From assembly GCA_021153185.1 (NCBI GenBank), contig JAGKTY010000014.1, positions 1 through 57,061 on the forward strand: 57,061 bases of DNA, in the 5' to 3' direction. Origin of the DNA: Lachnospiraceae bacterium (lineage in GTDB: Bacteria; Bacillota; Clostridia; Lachnospirales; Lachnospiraceae). The position numbers and the translations under genes were made by a program. A model generated the notes under the pieces. That model had not been told where the DNA came from, did no database searches, and was given only the letters and a program-made list of their open reading frames with translations. Numbering within the stretch: position 1 is the stretch's first letter; each line of letters starts with the position of its first letter. This document shows positions 33,026-41,390 of the stretch, one piece after another.

Positions 33026-33052
33026 GTATCGGCCTTTTTTTCATAAACTTTA
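33026..33052 (-). promoter_or_regulatory. Sigma-28 promoter of the flgM operon
   Basis: TAAAGTTT (33052-33045), 11 bases, then GCCGATAC (33033-33026) on the minus strand, one base from the full consensus. It lies between flgM and the divergent glycosyltransferase gene. Confidence 0.92.
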
Positions 33053-33083
33053 GCGGTTTTTGATTTATTTTTTTATTTTCTCA

Positions 33084-33092
33084 TGCTATGAT
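33084..33092 (+). promoter_or_regulatory. Extended -10 promoter of the CgeB-like gene
   Basis: TGCTATGAT (33084-33092) is an extended -10 (TGn plus TATGAT), 35 bases before the start codon. No good -35 is present at 17 bases, which is common for extended -10 promoters. Confidence 0.4.
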
Positions 33093-33127
33093 GAATTCAT
33101 CATCATTTGCAGGAAAAAGGGGATTGT

Positions 33128-34348
33128 ATGGAAGTATTAGTATACCGTTATGGCAGTATTTGTGAGCCCGATATTTTGTCTTGTTTTCAAAAAATGGGAC
33201 TAAATGTTGTGACCGAAGAAACGGAATTATCCAACAAGAAAATTTTACCGTCCGAACGCGTCAAAAATCTGTCGCATTTATTCGATACGCACACCTTTAC
33301 CTTCGTGTTCAGCATTAACTTCTACCCTTCTATATCGGATATTTGCGAGATTTATCGCATTCCTTATGTATGCTGGAGTGTAGACTGTCCTGTAATGGAA
33401 CTGTTTCAAAAATCCGTGCAAAACGCCTGCAACCGCATATTCTGCTTTGACAGGGCGCAGTATGAAGCGATTGCATCATACAATACAGCCGGCATTTTTT
33501 ATCTCCCGCTTGCAACCAATGTTGACAGATGGGACCGTGTCATTTCCGCAATCAGCGCAGCGGACCGCGCCAAATATGCTGCGGATATTTCGTTCGTCGG
33601 AAGTCTGTATACCGAGAAAAACCCATACATGACCAAGGACAGCAAAGGCGTAACGTTCAAAGAAAAATTACCTGATGACGTGCAAGGCTTCATCGACGGA
33701 CTTTGCGCCGCGCAGGAGCAGCTATACGGCTTCAATTTGCTGCAGCAGGCCCTGACCGAGACTGTCATTACTGCGCTCAAACAAGAAATGGCACCGCTTT
33801 TCTATGAGGAAAGCACGACCATTTACAATACGGACGCCTATGTTGCCGCAAACCAAATCGTCGGAATGCACGTATCATGTCTGGAGCGCATTCATTTATT
33901 GCAGGCGCTGGGCCGGCAGTTTGATGTCGACCTCTATACCTTCAGCGATTTATCGGAATTTGAAGGGATTGGGGGTATCCACCACAAAGGCGGTGCCAAG
34001 ACACTCACAGAAATGCCAAAGATATTTCATTTGAGCAAGATTAATTTAAACATCACGATGCGACCGATTCAGACAGGCCTTTCGCTTCGCATCTGGGATG
34101 TGCTCGGCTGTGGGGGATTTCTCATGTGCAACTATCAGCCGGAGCTGTTTGAATATTTTACGCCTGGTGTGGAGCTTGAGACATTTGCAAGCTGCGACGA
34201 GCTGCTTGACAAATGCGCCTATTATTTGACGCATGATTCAGAGCGGCAGTCCATAGCACGCGCCGGCTATGAAAAAGTGAAAGCGATGCACACCTACGAC
34301 CACCGCATCGCTGACATGATCCGCACCGTATATGGGACCATGCAGTGA
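33128..34348 (+). CDS. CgeB-like / DUF3880 glycosyltransferase
   Basis: A 406-residue GT-B type glycosyltransferase like CgeB and other spore- or flagellum-linked transferases. The N-terminal half (VLVYRYGSICEPDILSCFQK and SINFYPSISDICEIYRIPYV, CWSVDCPVM) matches the DUF3880 domain. The C-terminal half has FHLSKINLNITMRPIQTGLS, LRIWDVLGCGGFLMCNY and QPELFEYFTPGVELETF, the usual Glyco_trans_1_2 donor-binding end. ATG 33128 has AAAAGGGGA just upstream; an earlier ATG at 33107 lacks a site. It is transcribed away from flgM. CgeB-like genes beside flagellar operons are often flagellin glycosyltransferases, so this may add the first sugar, but that is inference. Confidence 0.82.
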   Translation: MEVLVYRYGSICEPDILSCFQKMGLNVVTEETELSNKKILPSERVKNLSHLFDTHTFTFVFSINFYPSISDICEIYRIPYVCWSVDCPVMELFQKSVQNACNRIFCFDRAQYEAIASYNTAGIFYLPLATNVDRWDRVISAISAADRAKYAADISFVGSLYTEKNPYMTKDSKGVTFKEKLPDDVQGFIDGLCAAQEQLYGFNLLQQALTETVITALKQEMAPLFYEESTTIYNTDAYVAANQIVGMHVSCLERIHLLQALGRQFDVDLYTFSDLSEFEGIGGIHHKGGAKTLTEMPKIFHLSKINLNITMRPIQTGLSLRIWDVLGCGGFLMCNYQPELFEYFTPGVELETFASCDELLDKCAYYLTHDSERQSIARAGYEKVKAMHTYDHRIADMIRTVYGTMQ

Positions 34349-34390
34349 GCGGGATGCCAATCCATTTTACCGATATACCAATATAAAAAT

Positions 34391-34438
34391 ACCTCCAAAG
34401 CAGACCGGGAATTATCCCTGTCTACGTTGGAGGTTTCT
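34391..34438. terminator. Bidirectional terminator between the CgeB-like gene and purC
   Basis: ACCTCCAA (34391-34398) and TTGGAGGT (34427-34434) enclose an inner hairpin with GGGA/TCCC. A T-run follows on the plus strand and ATTTTTAT on the minus strand, so it serves both convergent genes. Confidence 0.85.
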
Positions 34439-34469
34439 TCGTTTCTGTCAGTTTAAGGCTATTTGGCGA

Positions 34470-35339
34470 TTATAATGCTTTTCCTGTTAATTTCTCGTAT
34501 CCTTCCAGATAGATGTTGATTGTCTGATCAACCACGTCCTGTGGAAGCTTCCAGTTGTGACCTTCGTTGTTTTTGAGCCAGTCTCTCGCAAACTGTTTGT
34601 CAAACGATGGCTGACCATGACCCGGTTCGTAAACGTCTGCAGGCCAGAAACGTGAGCTGTCCGGTGTGAGCATCTCATCACCGATGACGATATTGCCATC
34701 CTCATCAAGACCGAACTCAAATTTGGTATCTGCAATGATGATTCCTTTAGAAAGCGCATACTCTGCACATTTTTTGTAAAGTGCAATTGTATAGTCGCGA
34801 AGCTTGCTTGCGTATTCTTCTCCTTTGCCAGGGAAGCGTTTCTCAAGGTACGCTACACTCTGCTCATAAGAAATATTCTCGTCATGATCACCGATCTCAG
34901 CTTTGGTAGACGGCGTGTAGATTGGCTCAGGCAATTTGTCAGACTCCTTTAAGCCCTCCGGAAGCTTGATGCCGCAGACTGTGCCATCCTTCTGATAGCT
35001 GGCCCAGCCGCTTCCTGTGATATATCCGCGCACGATGCACTCAACCGGAAGCATCTCAAGCTTCTTACACATCATACTGTTGCCGTCAAATTTTGGCTGT
35101 CTGAAAAACTCCGGCATATCATTCACATCCACGGAAATCATATGGTTTGGCAAAATGTCTTCTGTCATATCAAACCAGAATTTTGACATCTGTGTCAGAA
35201 CTGTACCCTTTTTGGTTACTTCATTGTCAAGAATCACATCAAAACAACTGATTCTGTCTGTAGCGACCATAATAAGACTGTCGCCATTGTCATAAATCTC
35301 TCTTACTTTTCCTTCTTTAATTGGTTTTAATTCTGTCAT
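34470..35339 (-). CDS. purC: Phosphoribosylaminoimidazole-succinocarboxamide synthase
   Basis: PurC makes SAICAR from CAIR, aspartate and ATP in purine synthesis. The 289-residue protein has the full set of marks: KEGKVREIYDNGDSLIMVAT at residues 7-26, DRISCFDVIL, PVECIVRGYITGSGWASYQK near 92-111, IADTKFEFGLDEDGNIVIGD near 200, and the C-terminal TPDSSRFWPADVYEPGHGQP. ATG 35339 follows AAAGGTGAGAGAAT. It is a lone housekeeping gene with its own promoter and terminator. No purine riboswitch is visible in the ~40 bases of leader. Confidence 0.97.
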   Translation of the reverse strand: MTELKPIKEGKVREIYDNGDSLIMVATDRISCFDVILDNEVTKKGTVLTQMSKFWFDMTEDILPNHMISVDVNDMPEFFRQPKFDGNSMMCKKLEMLPVECIVRGYITGSGWASYQKDGTVCGIKLPEGLKESDKLPEPIYTPSTKAEIGDHDENISYEQSVAYLEKRFPGKGEEYASKLRDYTIALYKKCAEYALSKGIIIADTKFEFGLDEDGNIVIGDEMLTPDSSRFWPADVYEPGHGQPSFDKQFARDWLKNNEGHNWKLPQDVVDQTINIYLEGYEKLTGKAL

Positions 35340-35380
35340 ATTCTCTCACCTTTTGTGCAAAATTGATTACTCCGTGTCCT

Positions 35381-35409
35381 ATTATAGCCTTGCCTTGCCC
35401 TAATTGCAA
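35381..35409 (-). promoter_or_regulatory. Sigma-A promoter of purC
   Basis: TTGCAA (35409-35404), 17 bases, then TATAAT (35386-35381) on the minus strand, about 42 bases upstream of the start codon. Confidence 0.65.
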
Positions 35410-35482
35410 TACCGCGGACGTTTCTTTTGTCACAGCGGCGCCTGTCTTGTTCCGATTCGCGTTTGGGCACGCGGCAAACTTT

Positions 35483-35731
35483 TCAATGCTTTTTCAAAAA
35501 TGCAATCACCGCATCATAATTGTCCGGCACATGCGGAAATGTACAATGCGTGCAGTCCTTGATGCGTTTGCCCTCCGGCGTCTTAACGTACTTAGGTGTC
35601 CCGGGGCAGTCCTCATACGGATTCATCGGGCAGTAGCAAAACAGGCAGTTAAAATCCGCGCCCTCCTCTATGGCATGACACGGGAAATATTCGCATGCCG
35701 TATTGCAAAAATATCTGGAATTATGTTGCAT
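35483..35731 (-). CDS. Small cysteine-rich protein after feoB
   Basis: An 82-residue protein of the cysteine-rich small-domain type: FCNTACEYFPCHAIEEGADF, NCLFCYCPMNPYEDC and KDCTHCTFPH give about ten cysteines in CxxxC, CxC and CxxC spacing, probably a metal (zinc, iron or iron-sulfur) site. ATG 35731 is chosen because AAAGGA lies 6 bases before it; upstream codons are not family-like. It overlaps the 3' end of feoB by 18 bases, so it belongs to the feo unit, and a role in handling iron is reasonable but not shown. The same domain occurs beside cobamide genes in other bacteria. Confidence 0.8.
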   Translation of the reverse strand: MQHNSRYFCNTACEYFPCHAIEEGADFNCLFCYCPMNPYEDCPGTPKYVKTPEGKRIKDCTHCTFPHVPDNYDAVIAFLKKH

Positions 35732-35747
35732 TTTATATCCTTTCCAC

Positions 35748-38087
35748 CTACTGTAGCAGACTTCCTGCAAAATACACGAGGAAGGCACACAACCATGCCA
35801 CGACGCACTGCATTGTCACCATTGCAAATGCCCATTTGATGCCGAGCTCGCGCTTTACAGATGCAATTGCCGCGATACACGGTGTGTAAAGCAGGCAAAA
35901 TACGAGCAGCGCTGCTGCCGCCGGAATACTGAGTATCGCTACAAATGCCTGCGTTGAACCAAACAACACCGAAATGGTCGCCACAACACTTTCCTTGGCG
36001 ATAAATCCCGTAATCAGCGCCGTCGAAATACGCCAGTCGCCAAATCCGAGTGGTTTAAATATTGGCGATATGATATTGGCAACATGTGCCAGAATACTCT
36101 CCCCGGCATCCACTGCCACGTTTAAACGGATATCAAATGTCTGCAACGCCCAGATGGCAATCGTCGCAAGGAAAATCACCGTAAATGCTTTCTGCAGAAA
36201 GTCCTTAGCCTTTTCCCATAATAGCAGTGCCACGTTTTTGATGCCCGGCATACGATAGTTTGGAAGCTCCATAACAAACGGAACCGCTTCGCCACGAAAC
36301 AAAAATATGCGCATGAGAACTGCCATCAGAAGGCCAACCAAAATGCCTGTAAAATAGACCGCCACCATGACAAGCCCGCCTTTTCCCGGGAAAAAGGCTG
36401 CAATCAAAAAAGAATAAACCGGCAGTTTTGCCGAACAGCTCATAAACGGTGTCATCATGATTGTCATCTTACGGTCGCGCTCTGATGGGAGCGTTCTACT
36501 TGCCATCACTCCGGGCACCGTACATCCGAATCCGATAAGCATCGGCACGATACTCCGTCCCGACAATCCTATTTTACGAAGCGGTTTGTCCATGACAAAC
36601 GCAACCCGCGCCATATATCCGCTGTCCTCTAACAGAGACAAAAATAAGAATAACGTCACAATTGTCGGCAGAAAACTGATGACACTTCCGACGCCGTTTA
36701 ATATCCCGTCTGCCACAAGCGACTGCAGCACCGGATTGACATTTCCGTTTTGCATCAGCGTACATATGAAACCGGAAATACCGTCAATCAGATAAGCCAG
36801 TCCATTCGAAAGCCATAATCCAATCACATTGAAGGTCAACACAAAAATCGTCGCCATAATCAGGATAAAAGCCGGAATGGCTGTGTATTTGCCTGTGAGA
36901 ATCTTGTCGATCTGTTCACTGCGTCTGTGCTCTTTTGATTCTGCCGGTTTGACAACCGTGTCCGCACAAACCTTTAAAATAAAGGAAAACCGCATATCTG
37001 CAATGGCAGCCGCACGGTCAAGTCCGCTCTCTGACTCCATCTGCGCAATAATATGTTCCAGCATCTCCGTCTCATTGTGATCAAGCGCTAACTTCTCAAG
37101 TATGTGGATATCTCCCTCAGCAAGCTTGCTCGCCGCAAACCGCAGCGGAATGCCTGCTGTCTTTGCATGGTCTTCCACTAGATGCATAATGCCATGTAAA
37201 CATCTATGTACGGCCGCGTTCGTATCCGGTGCACAGAAATCCTGCCGCTGTGGCCGCTCCCGGTATTTCGCCACATGAATGGCGTGGTCAATCAATTCGT
37301 CAATACCTTCATTCTTGGCCGCGCTGATTGGAATGACCGGAATGCCGAGCATCTCCTCAAGTGCATTGACGCGGATGGAGCCGCCGTTTTTGTGGAGCTC
37401 ATCCATCATATTGACAGCAAGCACCATCGGAATATCAAGCTCTAATAGTTGCATCGTCAGATACAGATTGCGTTCAATATTGGTTGCATCCACAATATTG
37501 ATGATTCCTCGCGGTCTTTCCTGCAGCAAAAACTGCCGCGTCACGAGCTCCTCGCTCGTATAGGGCGACATCGAATAAATACCCGGCAAATCGGTGACAA
37601 GCGTGTTTGGTTTGCCTTTGATGGCACCATCCTTGCGGTCAACAGTCACGCCCGGGAAATTACCGACATGCTGATTGGCACCGGTTAACTGGTTAAACAG
37701 TGTCGTCTTTCCGCAGTTCTGATTGCCTGCAAGCGCAAAGGTCAAAAGCGCATTTTCATCTACCTTCGGATGCTTTTTATCATGCTCACCGAGTCTCGGG
37801 TGATGCTTGTGATTCGCAATATGCGTCGTTTTTTCCTTTTTTGCCACATGCATCTGCTGCGCGTCACACGGGGCAACCTCTATTTTTTCAGCATCCGCAA
37901 GGCGAAGCGTGAGTTCGTACCCTTGCAGACGAATCTCAACCGGATCTCCCATCGGTGCGTATTTTACGATTTGGACAACTGTGCCCGGAATCAGTCCCAT
38001 ATCAAGGAAATGCTGTCTGAGAGAACCCTCTCCTCCCACAGCAGTCACCCTTGCATAGCTGCCGATTGCAATCTCTTTTAAATTCAT
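35748..38087 (-). CDS. feoB: FeoA-FeoB fusion ferrous iron transporter
   Basis: FeoB is the GTP-driven Fe(II) importer of the inner membrane. Here residues 1-~75 are a FeoA SH3-like domain (LKEIAIGSYARVTAVGGEGS, HFLDMGLIPGTVVQIV). A His/Lys-rich linker follows (residues ~80-110, with HIANHKHHPRLGEHDKKH), which could bind metal. The G domain from ~115 has GNQNCGKTTLFNQLTG (G1), GVTVDRKDG, DLPGIYSM (G3) and NMMDE (G4). The membrane part has about 8-10 segments with two Gate motifs (FGCTVPGVMASRT and LLYTPCIAAIA), each with a conserved Cys. At 779 residues it is full length. FeoA is normally a separate protein; the fusion removes the need for separate assembly. Confidence 0.94.
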   Translation of the reverse strand: MNLKEIAIGSYARVTAVGGEGSLRQHFLDMGLIPGTVVQIVKYAPMGDPVEIRLQGYELTLRLADAEKIEVAPCDAQQMHVAKKEKTTHIANHKHHPRLGEHDKKHPKVDENALLTFALAGNQNCGKTTLFNQLTGANQHVGNFPGVTVDRKDGAIKGKPNTLVTDLPGIYSMSPYTSEELVTRQFLLQERPRGIINIVDATNIERNLYLTMQLLELDIPMVLAVNMMDELHKNGGSIRVNALEEMLGIPVIPISAAKNEGIDELIDHAIHVAKYRERPQRQDFCAPDTNAAVHRCLHGIMHLVEDHAKTAGIPLRFAASKLAEGDIHILEKLALDHNETEMLEHIIAQMESESGLDRAAAIADMRFSFILKVCADTVVKPAESKEHRRSEQIDKILTGKYTAIPAFILIMATIFVLTFNVIGLWLSNGLAYLIDGISGFICTLMQNGNVNPVLQSLVADGILNGVGSVISFLPTIVTLFLFLSLLEDSGYMARVAFVMDKPLRKIGLSGRSIVPMLIGFGCTVPGVMASRTLPSERDRKMTIMMTPFMSCSAKLPVYSFLIAAFFPGKGGLVMVAVYFTGILVGLLMAVLMRIFLFRGEAVPFVMELPNYRMPGIKNVALLLWEKAKDFLQKAFTVIFLATIAIWALQTFDIRLNVAVDAGESILAHVANIISPIFKPLGFGDWRISTALITGFIAKESVVATISVLFGSTQAFVAILSIPAAAALLVFCLLYTPCIAAIASVKRELGIKWAFAMVTMQCVVAWLCAFLVYFAGSLLQ

Positions 38088-38130
38088 GTTGTCTCCTCTT
38101 TTTGAACGAGCGCTGCTTTACATCACGACG

Positions 38131-39132
38131 TTATACGCCGCCTGATAAAAGTATCGCAAATAACGGAATCGTAAACACGGAAAGCACAGTCGTAATAAAC
38201 GTTCCCTGCGCCATCACCTTTTCATCGCGGTCGTACTGCAGACAAAGCATCGCTCCGTTGGTCGCAACAGGCATCGCGGTGATAATCACACACACGCCAA
38301 GAAGCAGCGGGTCGCGGACAAATAACCGGTAGATTAAAAATACAACGAGCGGAACAACAAACATGCGAAGCAGTGACATCAGATAAACCCTCCTGCTTCC
38401 AACAAGTGCCGACACAGGAATATCCGCAAGTGTTGAACCGATGATCATCAGTGCCATCGGTGTCGTTACCGCGCCCACCATATCGCATGTTGCACCAATC
38501 ATATCCGGCATGTCTATATGGAAAAATGCGATACAGATCACAATGACGGATGAGATAAATGCAGGTGTCAGAAAGAGGGAAAGTGATATGCTGCTTTTTG
38601 ACTGCTGCGTCTCTTGCAAAGTCACTTGGCTATCAACATCGCCTTCATCATCCATCACACTATCTCCTGCTTTTTTGGTCTCAAGCAAAAAATAGACGCC
38701 GAGCGAATACGCAAGCACATTGAACGGTAAGTTAAATACCGTCGTATAAAAAAGCGCCTCATCCCCAAACACGGCCTGCGTCACGGGATATCCGATAAAA
38801 CCGACATTCCCAAATAGCATCATGAAACGGTAAATGCCGACTTCATCCTTCTTTACACGCAGAAGAACCGGCACAAGCATCGCACACAAAAACCATATAA
38901 AGTATGCAGACATGGCAACAACTAAGAGCGAAACAATCTCACTTGTTTTTGGGAGCGTGGAAACATCCGCCACCGATGCGAGCATCATCGCCGGCATCGT
39001 GATATTGATGACAATTTTTGTCGCACGCACGCGCGTATCCCTATCAAAAATGCCACACTTGTTTGCGACAAAGCCTAAAATAATCACGCAGAATAATTGC
39101 ACCATTTTGAGTAAAATTGTAATAAAGTCCAT
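38131..39132 (-). CDS. AEC-family (auxin efflux carrier-like) transporter
   Basis: A 333-residue membrane protein with about ten hydrophobic segments in two halves, as in the AEC / BASS-like carrier family. Marks are KMVQLFCVIILGFVANKCGI at the N-terminus, MPAMMLASVAD, FGNVGFIGYPVTQAVFGDEA near 115-134 (the conserved N-x-GFxG-P element), and SLLRMFVVPLVVFLIYRLFV near 262. A long acidic loop between the halves (residues ~155-180) is variable. Such carriers export organic acids, amino acids or malate. Substrate cannot be told from sequence. It follows the GT14 gene by 4 bases. Confidence 0.85.
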   Translation of the reverse strand: MDFITILLKMVQLFCVIILGFVANKCGIFDRDTRVRATKIVINITMPAMMLASVADVSTLPKTSEIVSLLVVAMSAYFIWFLCAMLVPVLLRVKKDEVGIYRFMMLFGNVGFIGYPVTQAVFGDEALFYTTVFNLPFNVLAYSLGVYFLLETKKAGDSVMDDEGDVDSQVTLQETQQSKSSISLSLFLTPAFISSVIVICIAFFHIDMPDMIGATCDMVGAVTTPMALMIIGSTLADIPVSALVGSRRVYLMSLLRMFVVPLVVFLIYRLFVRDPLLLGVCVIITAMPVATNGAMLCLQYDRDEKVMAQGTFITTVLSVFTIPLFAILLSGGV

Positions 39133-39136
39133 GGAA

Positions 39137-40015
39137 TCACCTCTCTGTGATATCCCCCAATATCATTTGCTTTAGTTTGTCTGATACCCCTTTACCAAAT
39201 TTTCTCGCAAATGCATACCCGCCATTTCGGATTGCATCATAATCGGTTTCGTCCAGATACGCCGGACTTCCGCCTTCCCCTTTCGCCCAATTCAAATACC
39301 GCACAGGCGCTTCGCTTACATCCTCACGAAACGGCGCGTTCATCAAAATCGTCTGGAAGAAAAATTCCTCCGGAATCTGGCAATCCGCCAGTTCTTCCAT
39401 AAATTCGCCGTGCGCATCGCAGTACGATATGACATACCGCGCTGCCTCTTTTGGCATCGACACATAGACAAGCCCTTTGTAAAGCTGCCGCTCTTTGAAT
39501 GCACCGATATGATCTCTTTTTACGCCGAACAATCTTTGCACGATTACCGTCAGGTTCTGAAGCTGCCATAGCACCGGATTTTTGACGTTTTTATTTTGAA
39601 AATAATTGTGATATCGATACCGCTTCATCACTGCATTCGTAAATTCTGACTGCGGGATGACATCCATATAAATATGCTTGTCCGTCAGAAATCTCGCATT
39701 CAGCTCCTCCATCGAGACGACCGGCATATCCTCGCCGGTGATGACATGCAGATAGGAAACATCCTCATTAGGCAGCGCTTTTTGGAGCAGTGCGACAATC
39801 GCATGTACATGGTTCATACCGCCCCACGGAATGTCATACGCAGAAAACGCTTCGCATCCGGGAATGCTATTTAGCTTTGCAAGCTCCTCCTGTCCGATCT
39901 CACGGCTTTCTTTGTCCACATGCACATAGACATAAGCTGCCTTCGCCAGATGCGATGACAGCTCATATAACGCCTCAAAATTCTTGTATGCGGTAATTAA
40001 AAATGCCTGCTTCAT
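39137..40015 (-). CDS. Core-2/I-branching type (GT14) glycosyltransferase
   Basis: A 292-residue protein of the beta-1,6-N-acetylglucosaminyltransferase-like family. Marks are QAFLITAYKNFEALYELSSH at the N-terminus, YVYVHVDKESREIG, WGGMNHVHAIVALLQKAL near 65-82, SYLHVITGEDMPVVSMEEL near 87-105, and RYRYHNYFQ near 132. These are the family's conserved blocks. Substrate is unknown; in bacteria such proteins act on surface polysaccharides. It overlaps the S41 protease gene by 4 bases, and therefore belongs to the same operon as the ftsEX genes, which suggests a role tied to the cell wall or envelope. Confidence 0.85.
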   Translation of the reverse strand: MKQAFLITAYKNFEALYELSSHLAKAAYVYVHVDKESREIGQEELAKLNSIPGCEAFSAYDIPWGGMNHVHAIVALLQKALPNEDVSYLHVITGEDMPVVSMEELNARFLTDKHIYMDVIPQSEFTNAVMKRYRYHNYFQNKNVKNPVLWQLQNLTVIVQRLFGVKRDHIGAFKERQLYKGLVYVSMPKEAARYVISYCDAHGEFMEELADCQIPEEFFFQTILMNAPFREDVSEAPVRYLNWAKGEGGSPAYLDETDYDAIRNGGYAFARKFGKGVSDKLKQMILGDITER

Positions 40016-41319
40016 TGTTTGACTTTCCCTCGGATAATCTGTTTTGCACGAATCATCTGGGTATCAATTCCCTTCTCAACATACTGCTGTACATCGAGTT
40101 CAACGGTCTCATCCGGTTTAATACCGACCTTATGGATGTCATTTCCATTCGGGGTATAGTAATGGCTGACCGTCAGCTTCAATGCCGAACCATCTGTCAG
40201 GCCGAATATTTTTTGTACGATACCCTTGCCAAATGTCGTCTTTCCGACTAGGATTCCCTTGTTGTAATCCTTGATGGCACCTGATAAAATCTCCGCTGCA
40301 CTCGCACTGTTTTCGTTCACAAGCACGACCATTGGCACGTTAAGCTCATTCTTTCCGTCACAGCTGTACTCGTCTCTTGAACCGTATTTATCCTCTGTAT
40401 AAACAACAAGTCCTTTCGGCAAAATCATTCTGGCCACATCCACAACTGCCGCAAGATTGCCACCCGGGTTATCACGAAGGTCCAAAATCATGCCCTTCAT
40501 CTTTTTCTCTTTGCCTTCATTGAGCGCCTTCTCAAACTGCGTTGGTGTCACAGCATCGAATTCGTTAATCCGGATTGTTAACACCTTGTAAAACGGATCA
40601 AACTCACTTGTAACCGTCTCTGTCTCAATCGCTCTTCTTGTAATCATAAAATCGAGGTAATCGTATTCGCCATCTCTTGCGACCGTGATTTTGACCTCTG
40701 TATTTTCCTCGCCTTTGATGCGCTTTACCACTTCCTGAAGCGAAAGCCCTGCCGTACTCTCATCATCCACTGTGACGATAATGTCGCCGTCCTTAAGGCC
40801 TGCTTCCTCTGCCGGTGTGTTCGGCAGAACCTTGGCTACCTTGGCACAGGTCGTCTCGCTATCGATGGTAATCGAAGCACCGATTCCATAGAAGACACCC
40901 TCCGCATCCTGCCTAACCTGTTTGAGTTCCTCGGCAGTATAATAGGTGGAATACTTATCATCCAGTCCCGCAATCAGACCGCGATATAAGCTCTCGCCCA
41001 TTTCATCATAGTCCACATCACCCAAATAGTATTTGTTGATGCTGTCTTCGAGCACATGGAGCTTGGTATTGACACGCTCCGTGAGTGCACTCTTTTCCGA
41101 ATCAGCCATTACAGATGCCTGCTTGTAGCCGATCTTATTGTACAAGTACATGCCGCCGCTGATGATCAGCGATACCATCAAACCGACAAACAGGCCCAAT
41201 AAGAAACTCTTTGTCCGCTCTGTCTTTGCATTGGCTGTCTGCACGCTCCGCCGCAGGCTCTGCCGCTCCTGCTGTGTCATGACAACTTCTGTACTCTGTT
41301 GCTGTTCCATTTCGTTCAT
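40012..41319 (-). CDS. S41-family carboxyl-terminal processing protease
   Basis: CtpA-type serine proteases cut unfolded or lipoprotein substrates outside the membrane; some control peptidoglycan hydrolases. After the ATG at 41319 (GGAGAAAGAT precedes it; the frame reaches a TTG 12 bases earlier) the protein has a polar N-terminus, one membrane anchor (FLLGLFVGLMVSLIISGGMY, residues ~39-58), a PDZ domain (~120-200; GIGASITIDSETTCAKV, LKDGDIIVTVDDEST), and the peptidase domain with LDLRDNPGGNLAAVVDVARM, the Ser in NENSASAAEILSGAIKDY and the Lys in VGKTTFGKGIVQ. The catalytic pair is intact. It lies downstream of an M23 hydrolase and ftsEX. Confidence 0.92.
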   Translation of the reverse strand: MNEMEQQQSTEVVMTQQERQSLRRSVQTANAKTERTKSFLLGLFVGLMVSLIISGGMYLYNKIGYKQASVMADSEKSALTERVNTKLHVLEDSINKYYLGDVDYDEMGESLYRGLIAGLDDKYSTYYTAEELKQVRQDAEGVFYGIGASITIDSETTCAKVAKVLPNTPAEEAGLKDGDIIVTVDDESTAGLSLQEVVKRIKGEENTEVKITVARDGEYDYLDFMITRRAIETETVTSEFDPFYKVLTIRINEFDAVTPTQFEKALNEGKEKKMKGMILDLRDNPGGNLAAVVDVARMILPKGLVVYTEDKYGSRDEYSCDGKNELNVPMVVLVNENSASAAEILSGAIKDYNKGILVGKTTFGKGIVQKIFGLTDGSALKLTVSHYYTPNGNDIHKVGIKPDETVELDVQQYVEKGIDTQMIRAKQIIRGKVKQ

Positions 41320-41390
41320 ATCTTTCTCCAAGTCACTTGTCTATTACCAAGTATATTCTATTACCACACATTTTACCCCTGATTATCAAC

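Noticed and set aside
35340..35380. Possible purine riboswitch before purC
   Set aside because: The leader is only about 40 bases and has no three-way-junction pattern.
38088..38130. Possible iron-responsive operator before feoB
   Set aside because: No Fur-like palindrome or promoter found in the 43-base gap; the gene is likely read from upstream.
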